Source of the DNA: Acidobacteriota bacterium
GTDB lineage: Bacteria > Acidobacteriota > Vicinamibacteria > Vicinamibacterales > UBA2999
DNA length: 6,665 nucleotides
Assembly (NCBI GenBank): GCA_013140955.1
Contig: JABFRY010000404.1
Span: forward strand, 1-6,665
Reading direction: 5' to 3'
Of this stretch, positions 1 through 5,623 are shown in pieces; position 1 is the stretch's first letter, and each line of letters opens with the position of its first letter. The notes under the pieces were generated by a model. That model was not told the origin of the DNA, did no database searches, and saw nothing but the letters and a program-made list of their open reading frames with translations. A program made the translations under genes and the position numbers.

Positions 1-1
1 C

Positions 2-469
2 GCCGGCGGCGAGGACAGCGACGGCCCGTTCGACGCTGCGGATGCCGCCGGCGCCCACGCCGTCATCGTGTCGTCGGCCCTCTTCCGGGACGGCGCCGTG
101 GACACGGCGTTCGCGAAGACGCTGGCCGAGGCCGTCGGGCCCGAGCGGGTCATCTGCGCCGTGGACAGCCGCGAGGGCCAGGTCGTCATCCACGGCTGGA
201 AGACGAAGCTGCCCATCACCGCCGTGGATGCGGTGCGGACCCTGGAACCCTGGTGCGGCGAGTTCCTGTACACCCACGTGGACAAGGAAGGCCTGATGCA
301 GGGCACCGACATGGACGCCATCCTGGCGGTGCGGCACGCCACGAGCCGCCGCGTGACCGCCGCGGGCGGCATCACCACGCGGCAGGAGATCGACCGCCTC
401 CACGCGGAGGGCGTGGACGCCGTCGTGGGCATGGCCATCTACACGGGCCAGCTCGCACTCGACGACTAG
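2..469 (+). CDS. hisA: HisA, phosphoribosyl-formimino-AICAR-ribotide isomerase (C-terminal 155 residues)
   Basis: This is the 3' part of hisA; the 5' end lies outside the window. HisA is a cytoplasmic TIM-barrel enzyme that isomerises ProFAR to PRFAR in histidine synthesis. Numbering from base 2, residues 1-3 carry the end of the barrel's phosphate-binding GG loop. VICAVDSREG (50-59) places the second catalytic Asp at D55 and is followed by the family's GW pair (65-66). FLYTHVDKEGLMQGTD (88-103) holds the conserved Thr of the FxxTxxxxDG strand, VTAAGGI (118-124) is the C-terminal phosphate site, and VDAVVGMAIYTGQL closes the barrel. HisA is usually about 240 residues, so some 85-95 are missing on the left. 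Strand 4 reads VIVSS where most HisA proteins have a VIVGT-like sequence; a similar VSS occurs, from memory, in Thermotoga HisA. No hisF or other his gene follows, so hisA ends its operon here. The identification is firm. Confidence 0.93.
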   Translation, partial: AGGEDSDGPFDAADAAGAHAVIVSSALFRDGAVDTAFAKTLAEAVGPERVICAVDSREGQVVIHGWKTKLPITAVDAVRTLEPWCGEFLYTHVDKEGLMQGTDMDAILAVRHATSRRVTAAGGITTRQEIDRLHAEGVDAVVGMAIYTGQLALDD

Positions 470-482
470 CGCGCTTTTCGCG

Positions 483-590
483 TCGGTGTCGCACTCCATC
501 CCGGTCCTCCGGCGCGTCGGCGTCGGACTCCGAACCGCGCATCGCGCCAGTGCGCTCTGCATGTCGCGCCGGGCGGCGCTTGCCGGGAGC
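483..590. repeat. Degraded copy of a dispersed palindromic element
   Basis: Bases 483-516 match 3129-3162 in the same orientation at 31 of 34 positions; the differences are at 489, 490 and 498. After about 25 bases fewer than in the other copy, further blocks recur in the same order: GCGCATCG (537-544 against 3208-3215), CCAG (547-550 against 3220-3223) and TGCGCT (551-556 against 3226-3231). The right arm is only faintly recognisable, so the right boundary is approximate. This copy has lost the long perfect hairpin, although CCGGCGCG (509-516) can still pair with 565-572. It is best read as an old, decayed insertion of a small non-autonomous repeat. Confidence 0.6.
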
Positions 591-608
591 GTCACGACCT
601 GTTACGTT
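580..608 (+). promoter_or_regulatory. Possible sigma-70-type promoter for the ATPase-permease pair
   Basis: TTGCCG at 580-585 is separated by 17 bp from TACGTT at 603-608. The -35 matches TTGACA at four of six positions. The -10 keeps T1, A2 and T6 of TATAAT, its most conserved bases. Transcription would start around 614-616, inside the palindromic ACGT array, leaving a leader of about 30 nt. The match is weak, and it is supported mainly by its position and by the local drop in GC content. Confidence 0.25.
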
Positions 609-640
609 ATCCGACGTAATCATTACGTGAGATGACGTAG
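602..640 (+). promoter_or_regulatory. Phased ACGT array, probable multi-site operator
   Basis: Four ACGT cores begin at 604, 614, 625 and 635, spaced 10, 11 and 10 bp, about one helical turn apart. The composite TTACGT-N5-GACGTA occurs twice with a period of 21 bp (602-618 and 623-639). Bases 614-628 form a perfect inverted repeat with 7-bp arms around a central C, and TTACGT (602-607) is also inverted against ACGTAA (614-619). The array ends 4 bp before the ATG at 644. It covers the positions where a transcription start and ribosome binding site would lie, so a protein bound here would be expected to control the downstream pair. The protein that binds is unknown. Confidence 0.55.
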
Positions 641-643
641 TCC

Positions 644-1789
644 ATGCAGAATCCCTTCGTCTACGGCGAGGTCGTGCCCGGCGACGCGTTCGTGGACCGC
701 GAGCAGGAGCTGGATCGCCTGGTCACGGACCTGGCCGCCTGCCAGAAGGTCTTCCTCATCTCCCCGCGGCGGTATGGCAAGTCGTCCCTGATCCGGCAGG
801 CGCTCGCCCAGCTGGGGCGACGGGGCCTCCTCACCGTCGAGGTGACCGTCAGCAGCTACAGCTCCTACCTCGCCTTCCTCGAGGGCTACGCGCGGGCGCT
901 CGCCGCCACCGAGACCCGGTGGGACCGGGCGCGGCAGTGGCTGCGCGAGGCGCTGCCGTCGGCCGACCCGCTCGTGCGACAGGAACCGGGCGATGGCGCG
1001 CGGGGCCGCTTCTCGGTGACGTTTCCCGACATCGCGTCGGCACGTGAGGTCGGCCGCCTGGCGACCGAGGTGTTCGCCCTGCCGGGCCAGCTCGCCGAGC
1101 AGCGCAAGCGTCCGGTCGTCGTCGCGCTCGACGAGTTCCAGGCAATCGAGGGATTCAACGGGGGCAGCGTCGAGCACGCGCTGCGCGCCGCCGCCCAGGT
1201 CCAGCGCCAGGTGGGGTACGTGTTCGCAGGCTCGGAGCCGAGCCTGATGGAGAAGATGATCGGCCCCAAGCGCCCCTTCTACAAGGCGGGACCGGTGATG
1301 CGCCTCGACCGGATCCCCCCGGACCTGTTCGCCGGCTTCATCGAGGACCGTTTCGCCCGCAGCGGCGTGCGACCGGAGGCCGGCCTTGGGGCCGCCATCG
1401 TGGAACTGGCGGGCAACCTGCCCTACGACGTGCAGCGCCTGGCGCACGAGACGTGGGACGACGTGCGGGCCTCGGGCGCCCGGCGCGCGAATCTCGACGA
1501 CCTGCACCAGACGCTGGCGCGCATCCTGGGCGAACAGGACACCTTCTTCGAGGCGGTCTGGCAGCGGCTCACGCTCGCACAGCGTGCGGTGTTCCGGGCC
1601 GTCGTCCTGCGAAACGGGCGTGAGATCCTCGCGGCCTCCACGCGCAGCCGCTACCGGCTGGGCGGGCCATCGAGTGTCCAGGCGGCGCTGTCGGCGCTGG
1701 TCCGGCAGGACGTGCTCCTCAAGGAGGGGCAGACCTACGTCGTCGTGGACGCCCTGCTGCGCGAATGGGTCGCGCGCCGCACCTTCTGA
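644..1789 (+). CDS. AAA-type P-loop ATPase, archaeal-ATPase (COG1672/ATPase_2-like) family
   Basis: This is a 381-residue soluble ATPase of unknown cellular role. The N-terminal NPFVYGEVVPGDAFVDRE block (residues 3-20) is typical of this group. The Walker A loop is SPRRYGKSS (40-48), with K46 and S47 as nucleotide-binding residues; the first Gly of the classic motif is Ser. Walker B is VVVALDEF (158-165), with D163 and E164. YVFAGSEPSL (192-201) resembles a sensor-1 strand, and RLDRIPPDLF (220-229) begins the helical lid. Residues from about 300 to the end look like a winged helix: LTLAQRAVFRAVV, then a Ser/Thr-rich turn and a beta hairpin. No transmembrane segment is apparent. An in-frame TAG at 638-640 makes ATG 644 the first possible start. 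No strong Shine-Dalgarno precedes it, and the ACGT array occupies that place. The permease gene follows after 6 bp. The family call is solid; the function is not known. Confidence 0.88.
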   Translation: MQNPFVYGEVVPGDAFVDREQELDRLVTDLAACQKVFLISPRRYGKSSLIRQALAQLGRRGLLTVEVTVSSYSSYLAFLEGYARALAATETRWDRARQWLREALPSADPLVRQEPGDGARGRFSVTFPDIASAREVGRLATEVFALPGQLAEQRKRPVVVALDEFQAIEGFNGGSVEHALRAAAQVQRQVGYVFAGSEPSLMEKMIGPKRPFYKAGPVMRLDRIPPDLFAGFIEDRFARSGVRPEAGLGAAIVELAGNLPYDVQRLAHETWDDVRASGARRANLDDLHQTLARILGEQDTFFEAVWQRLTLAQRAVFRAVVLRNGREILAASTRSRYRLGGPSSVQAALSALVRQDVLLKEGQTYVVVDALLREWVARRTF

Positions 1790-1795
1790 AGCGGC

Positions 1796-3115
1796 ATGCT
1801 CCAGTCCATCGGACGCAGGCTCGGACAGCGGCTCGGGCTCGACCGCCGGGAGCTTCGCGCCTGGGCGATGTACGACTGGGCCAACTCCGCGTTCCAGACC
1901 ACGGTCATCACCGCCGTCTTTCCCGGCTTCTTCGCGGAGGTGGCGGCCGCAGGACTGCCGCCGGCGGTGGCCACGGCGCGCTTCGCGTGGGCCACGACCC
2001 TGGCGGTCACCATCGTCGCGATCACGGGCCCCTTCCTCGGCGCGCTCGCCGACTACCGGGGCAGCAAGAAGCGTCTGCTCGGCGGGTCGATGCTCGTCGG
2101 CATCGCGGCCACCTTGTTGATGGCCGGCATCGGGCGCGGCGAGTGGCTGTGGGCTGCGGCGCTCTTCGTGGCCGGGAACGTGGCGATCGCCACGAGCTTC
2201 ATCTTCTACGACTCGCTCCTTCCCCACATCGCGGCCCCGGCGGAGATGGACCGCGTGTCCACGGCGGCGTACGCCATCGGGTATCTCGGCGGGGGCGTGT
2301 TGCTGGTGATCAACCTCGCCTGGATCCTCAGCCCCGCCACGTTCGGGCTCGCCGACACCCTGGCCGCCATCCGCCTGTCGTTCGTGAGCGTGGCGGTGTG
2401 GTGGCTGGTGTTCTCGCTGCCGCTCTTCCGCTGGGTTCGTGAGCCCGCCCGTGTGCTGGAGCACGACGAGACGGGCACCGAGCACCCCGTCCGCGTCGCG
2501 TTCGTGCGGCTGGGAGAAACCTTCCGCGAACTGCGGGGGCTCCGGCAGGCCTTTCTGATGCTCGTGGCGTTCCTCCTCTACAACGACGGCATCCAGACCA
2601 TCATCCGGATGGCGGCCATCTATGGGGCGGAGATCGGCATCGACCGCAACGCGCAGATCGCTGCCTTCGTCGTCGTCCAGTTCGTGGGCGTGCCCTGCTC
2701 GTTCCTGTTCGGCGCCCTGGCCGGACGCATCGGGGCGAAGACCGCCGTGTTCCTGTCGCTCGCCGTGTACACCGGCATCAGCCTGCTCGGCTACTTCATG
2801 ACCGAGGCGTGGCACTTCTTCGTGCTCGCCTTCCTGGTCGGCACCGTGCAGGGCGGCAGCCAGGCGCTCAGCCGCTCGATGTTCGCCCGGATGATTCCCC
2901 GGCACAAGTCGTCGGAGTACTTCGGCTTCTTCTCCGTCTTCGAGAAGTTTGCCGGCATCATGGGCCCGGCGCTCTTCGCCGCCTCGGTGACGGCGTTCGG
3001 CTCGAGCCGTGCGGCGGTACTGTCGGTGATCCTGTTCTTCGTGGCCGGCGCCGCCGTGCTGAGCCGGGTGAACGTGGCGGAAGGCGAGCGCGCCGCGGCC
3101 GCCATCAGGCCCTAG
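1796..3115 (+). CDS. MFS permease, UMF1 / Atg22-like family
   Basis: This 439-residue inner-membrane transporter has about 12 predicted helices, at roughly 29-48, 62-85, 94-112, 117-137, 158-178, 193-213, 253-275, 286-310, 315-336, 338-357, 378-400 and 405-424. A cytoplasmic linker lies at 214-250. The hallmark AWAMYDWANSAF (22-33) belongs to the UMF1 group, which is related to yeast Atg22, a vacuolar amino-acid effluxer. GALADYRGSKKRLL (82-95) is the MFS motif A loop. GGSQALSRSMFARMIP (353-368) and EYFGFFSVFEKFAG (374-387) are further family blocks. Bacterial members have no firm substrate; amino-acid or metabolite export is an inference. The gene lies in the same frame as the ATPase, 6 bp after its stop, without a clear Shine-Dalgarno, which suggests translational coupling. 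ATG 1796 is preferred because the next ATG, at 1868, falls inside the YDWANSAF region. The length is normal for the family. Confidence 0.93.
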   Translation: MLQSIGRRLGQRLGLDRRELRAWAMYDWANSAFQTTVITAVFPGFFAEVAAAGLPPAVATARFAWATTLAVTIVAITGPFLGALADYRGSKKRLLGGSMLVGIAATLLMAGIGRGEWLWAAALFVAGNVAIATSFIFYDSLLPHIAAPAEMDRVSTAAYAIGYLGGGVLLVINLAWILSPATFGLADTLAAIRLSFVSVAVWWLVFSLPLFRWVREPARVLEHDETGTEHPVRVAFVRLGETFRELRGLRQAFLMLVAFLLYNDGIQTIIRMAAIYGAEIGIDRNAQIAAFVVVQFVGVPCSFLFGALAGRIGAKTAVFLSLAVYTGISLLGYFMTEAWHFFVLAFLVGTVQGGSQALSRSMFARMIPRHKSSEYFGFFSVFEKFAGIMGPALFAASVTAFGSSRAAVLSVILFFVAGAAVLSRVNVAEGERAAAAIRP

Positions 3116-3308
3116 AGCCATTTGCGCTTCGGTGCAGCACTCCGTCCCGGTCCTCCGGCGCGACGACGTGGCGAAGCGATGCGCCAGGGAATTCCGTCAC
3201 TCCCCTTGCGCATCGTTTTCCAGGCTGCGCTGTCACGTCGTGCGCAAGTCGGACCGGGACGGAGTGCTGCACCGAAGCGCACGTCGCGTGAGCGCGCGCC
3301 CGCCTCGG
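3116..3308. other. Convergent intergenic spacer
   Basis: This spacer of 193 nt separates the stop codons of two converging units. Almost all of it is the palindromic element at 3123-3281. Short open frames cross it on both strands, but they read through the inverted repeat and resemble no known protein. No T-rich tract of an intrinsic terminator follows the hairpin on either strand. Confidence 0.75.
3123..3281. repeat. 159-bp palindromic element with perfect 31-bp inverted arms
   Basis: Bases 3123-3153 are the exact reverse complement of 3251-3281. Further pairing continues inward: 3158-3161 with 3242-3245, 3163-3170 with 3234-3241 (8 bp), and 3177-3184 with 3208-3215 (8 bp). A terminal loop of 23 nt remains. 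The whole unit could therefore fold into one long, interrupted hairpin on either strand. No target-site duplication is evident at its edges, and there is no room for a transposase. It starts 7 nt after the permease stop and lies 27 nt from the ABC permease stop, so both converging transcripts would end in the same structure. A decayed relative lies at 483-590, which shows this is a repeat family rather than a single local hairpin. A REP/MITE-like element is the best description. Confidence 0.82.
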
Positions 3309-4451
3309 TCAGGACGAGATCTTGCTGGACCGCAGCGTCGCCAGGCCGAGGATGCCCACGCCCCACACCAGCAGCGCTACTACCTGCGGCCACAGCACCT
3401 CGAGCCCGACGCCCTTCAGGAAGATGCCCCTGAGGATCACCAGGAAGTAGCGCAGCGGGATGAAGAGCGTGAACGGCTGGACGGCCGCCGGCATGTTCTC
3501 GATGGGAAACACGAAGCCCGAGAGGAACACCATCGGGATCAGGAAGAAGAACGACGACGTGAACATCGCCTGCTGCTGCGTGTTCGAGATGGTCGAGACG
3601 AAGAGGCCCAGGCCGAGCGTGGAGAGCAGGAACACCAGGCACAGCACCAGCAGCAGGACGATGCTGCCCCGCAGGGGCACCTCGAACCATCCGAGCGCAA
3701 CGGCGAGCACGAGCAGCACGTCGGCCATGCCCACCACGGCATAGGGCAGGAGCTTGCCGACCATCAGCTCCCATCCGGCAATGGGCGTGACGTTGAGCTG
3801 CTCGAGCGTCCCCAGCTCCTTCTCGCGCACGATGGCCATCGACGACAGGTTCGTGGTGACGACCAGCAGGAGCAGGGCGAGGATGCCCGGAATCATGAAA
3901 TCGCGGCTCACCAGTCCCGGGTTGAACCACACGCGTACGTCGGCGGACACGGCCGGCGTCCAGGGTTCCCCGCCCTCCCCCGCCAGCTCGCGCGCGTAGC
4001 CCGTCACGAGGCTTCCGGCGTATCCGAGGGCAACGTTGGTGGAGTTGGCGTCGGTACCGTCGGCAATCACCTGCACACGCGCCGGGGCCCCCTCGCGCAC
4101 CCGTTCCCCGTATCCTGGCGGAATCGTCAGGGCCATCCAGGCCGTGCCGGTGTCGAGATACGCGTCCACCTCCGACACCGACGACAGGCCCTCCAGCACC
4201 ACGAAGTTGTCCGACGCGTCGAAGCGCCGGACGAGTGCGCGGCTCTCGCTCGTGCGGTCGTGGTCCACGACCACCATCGGCACGTCCTTCACGTCGGTCG
4301 TCGCGGCATAGCCGAGCAGCGTCAGCTGGACGATCGGCGCCATGATGACGATGCCGAACAGCCTGGGATCCTGGCGGAGTTCCAGGAACTCCTTCCACAC
4401 CAGGTGCCAGATCCGCCTGAGCGAGCCGCCGCCCACCATGCTCACGCCCAC
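3309..4451 (-). CDS. ABC-2 type exporter permease, YbhR-like (last gene of the operon)
   Basis: This 380-residue inner-membrane subunit belongs to a multidrug-type ABC exporter (ABC2_membrane_3-like). The N-terminal HLVWKEFLELRQDPR (16-30) is the amphipathic lead-in typical of the family. Helix 1 lies at about 31-50 and is followed by a large extracytoplasmic domain (about 52-182). Five more helices lie near 185-205, 233-255, 262-287, 295-317 and 355-373. REKELGTLEQL (209-219) is the conserved cytoplasmic coupling region, and FLSGFVFPIENMP (309-321) and PLRYFLVILRGIFLKG (332-347) are family signatures. Three starts are possible: GTG 4451, GTG 4445 and ATG 4439. GTG 4451 is chosen because GAGG lies 5 nt before it. 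It overlaps the upstream permease by 10 nt; ATG 4439 would instead leave a 2-nt gap and weaker ribosome binding. It probably pairs with the upstream permease as a heterodimer. The substrate is unknown. Confidence 0.92.
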   Translation of the reverse strand: MGVSMVGGGSLRRIWHLVWKEFLELRQDPRLFGIVIMAPIVQLTLLGYAATTDVKDVPMVVVDHDRTSESRALVRRFDASDNFVVLEGLSSVSEVDAYLDTGTAWMALTIPPGYGERVREGAPARVQVIADGTDANSTNVALGYAGSLVTGYARELAGEGGEPWTPAVSADVRVWFNPGLVSRDFMIPGILALLLLVVTTNLSSMAIVREKELGTLEQLNVTPIAGWELMVGKLLPYAVVGMADVLLVLAVALGWFEVPLRGSIVLLLVLCLVFLLSTLGLGLFVSTISNTQQQAMFTSSFFFLIPMVFLSGFVFPIENMPAAVQPFTLFIPLRYFLVILRGIFLKGVGLEVLWPQVVALLVWGVGILGLATLRSSKISS

Positions 4452-5623
4452 TGACGCCTCAGACGGAGCGACGCCAGGCCCAGCAGCGCCGCGGCGAACA
4501 CCGCCAGCGCCACCAGCTGGGGCCAGAAGGCCGTGAGACCGACGCCCTTGAGCACGATGGCCCGCAGGGCGACGAGGAAGTAGCGGGCCGGCACGAGGTA
4601 GGTCACCTGCTGCAAGGCCACCGGCATGCTGGCAATCGGGAAGATGAAGCCGGACAGCATCAGCGTGGGAAGGTAGGACGAGAGGAGCGCAATCTGGAAG
4701 GCGACCTGCTGGGTCTCGGCCACGGTCGAGATCAGCAGGCCGATCCCGAGCGCTCCCACGAGGAAGAGCGCGATGGAGGCCACGAGCAGGGTCCAGGAAC
4801 CCCGCATCGGCAGGTCGAACAGCAGCATCGAGAGCCAGACGATCCCGAGGGCCGAGACCAGGCCGATGGCGAAGTACGGCAGGGTCTTGCCCACCACGTA
4901 GGCCACGGGCCCGACCGGCGACATGCGGATCTGCTCCATCGTGCCGGCTTCCTTCTCGCGCACGATGGACAGCGCCGTGGACACCACCGAGGTGAGCATC
5001 GCGATGTAGGCGATGAGGCCCGGCACCAGGAACAGCGTGCTGCGCAACTCGGGGTTGTACCAGACGCGCGGCTCCACCGTGAGCGACGGTGGCCGGGCCC
5101 GTCCCGCCCCTGAGGTTGCCACCTCGCCGACGCCCGTGGGCTGTCCGGACACCCGGCGCAGGCGTGCCTGCATCTCGTACCGGGCCGACTGCGCGGCGAC
5201 GAGGGACTGGCCGTACGCCATGACCGTGGTCGCCGTATTCGCGTTGTCGCCGTTGATGATGAGCTGCACCCGCGTCGGGCGGCCGGTTGCGGCGTCGTCC
5301 CCGAACCCCGCCGGCACCACGAGCACGGCCCTGGCCTCGTCGTGGTCGATAACGTCGTTCACCTCGCCGGATGCCGTGAGGTTGCCGACGAGCTGGAAGT
5401 AGCCCGAATTGACGAAGGCCGCCACGAGTTCACGACTCGCGCTGGAGCGGTCCTGGTCGAGGACGGCCAGCCGGACGTTGCGGATGTCGAAGTTGAGCGC
5501 ATACCCGTAGACGAGCAGGAAGAACGCGGGGACGAACAGCAGGATGAGGAGCGTGCGCCGGTCCCGGCCGATCTGGCGCATCTCCTTCACCCCGACGGCC
5601 ACGGCGCTCCGCGCGAGGCTCAT
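4442..5623 (-). CDS. ABC-2 type exporter permease, YbhS-like
   Basis: This 393-residue inner-membrane permease is a paralogue of its downstream neighbour, with the same plan. VGVKEMRQIGRDRRTLL (10-26) leads into helix 1 (about 24-42). An extracytoplasmic domain (about 45-192) includes AVLDQDRSSASRELV (53-67). Further helices lie near 197-220, 245-268, 275-299, 308-331 and 366-386. IVREKEAGTMEQIRMSP (220-236) is the coupling region, and LSGFIFPIASMP (323-334) and PARYFLVALRAIVLKG (345-360) are family blocks. Compared with the neighbour it has extra residues around 155-182, Gly/Pro/Arg-rich and without predicted structure. The start at ATG 5623 is secured by a GGAG 6 nt upstream and by the ATGA overlap with the ATPase stop. 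The reading frame stays open for 170 more codons upstream, but that part lies inside the ATPase gene and has no family similarity. Confidence 0.93.
   Translation of the reverse strand: MSLARSAVAVGVKEMRQIGRDRRTLLILLFVPAFFLLVYGYALNFDIRNVRLAVLDQDRSSASRELVAAFVNSGYFQLVGNLTASGEVNDVIDHDEARAVLVVPAGFGDDAATGRPTRVQLIINGDNANTATTVMAYGQSLVAAQSARYEMQARLRRVSGQPTGVGEVATSGAGRARPPSLTVEPRVWYNPELRSTLFLVPGLIAYIAMLTSVVSTALSIVREKEAGTMEQIRMSPVGPVAYVVGKTLPYFAIGLVSALGIVWLSMLLFDLPMRGSWTLLVASIALFLVGALGIGLLISTVAETQQVAFQIALLSSYLPTLMLSGFIFPIASMPVALQQVTYLVPARYFLVALRAIVLKGVGLTAFWPQLVALAVFAAALLGLASLRLRRQWA
4457..4460 (-). promoter_or_regulatory. Ribosome binding site deciding the GTG start of the last permease
   Basis: GAGG on the minus strand lies 5 nt before GTG 4451, inside the end of the upstream permease gene. 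The later candidates, GTG 4445 and ATG 4439, have no comparable purine run at a proper distance. This favours the GTG start and a 10-nt gene overlap. Confidence 0.55.

Larger units (their letters stand above)
470..643. other. Intergenic spacer between hisA and the ATPase gene
   Basis: This 174-nt spacer lacks a convincing gene. Its left half is GC-rich and carries a degraded copy of the palindromic repeat seen again near 3123-3281. Its right end, from about 600, is distinctly AT-richer and holds the ACGT array described separately. No intrinsic terminator with a T-run is visible after hisA; the short CGCG/CGCG pairing around 470-482 is too weak to call one. Confidence 0.7.

Noticed and set aside
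470..482. A terminator hairpin after hisA
   Set aside because: The possible stem is only about 4 bp, and the TTTT lies in the loop rather than after the stem.
602..640. A short CRISPR-like or iteron-type replication array
   Set aside because: There are only two 21-bp units with 15/21 identity, no spacers, no cas or rep gene, and a position tight against a start codon, which fits an operator better.
623..3121. An 832-codon open frame on the minus strand opposite the ATPase and permease genes
   Set aside because: It is antisense to two well-supported genes, its translation is rich in Arg, Gly, Glu and His without recognisable domains, and long stop-free antisense frames are expected at this GC content.
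3123..3281. An intrinsic bidirectional terminator
   Set aside because: The hairpin is far longer than typical terminators and has no U-rich tract on either side. A terminating effect is possible but not shown by the sequence.
3123..3281. An integron attC site or a phage attachment site
   Set aside because: No integrase or gene cassette is near, the conserved attC core triplets are not apparent, and no flanking direct repeat was seen.
3112..4398. A 428-codon minus-strand frame overlapping the last permease and the spacer
   Set aside because: It is an out-of-frame shadow of the permease gene with Arg/Gly/Ala-rich composition and no family motif.
3132..4454. A 440-codon open frame on the plus strand opposite the last permease
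   Set aside because: The minus strand encodes a clear ABC-2 permease here. The antisense product is low-complexity and charged, and it reads through the palindromic element.
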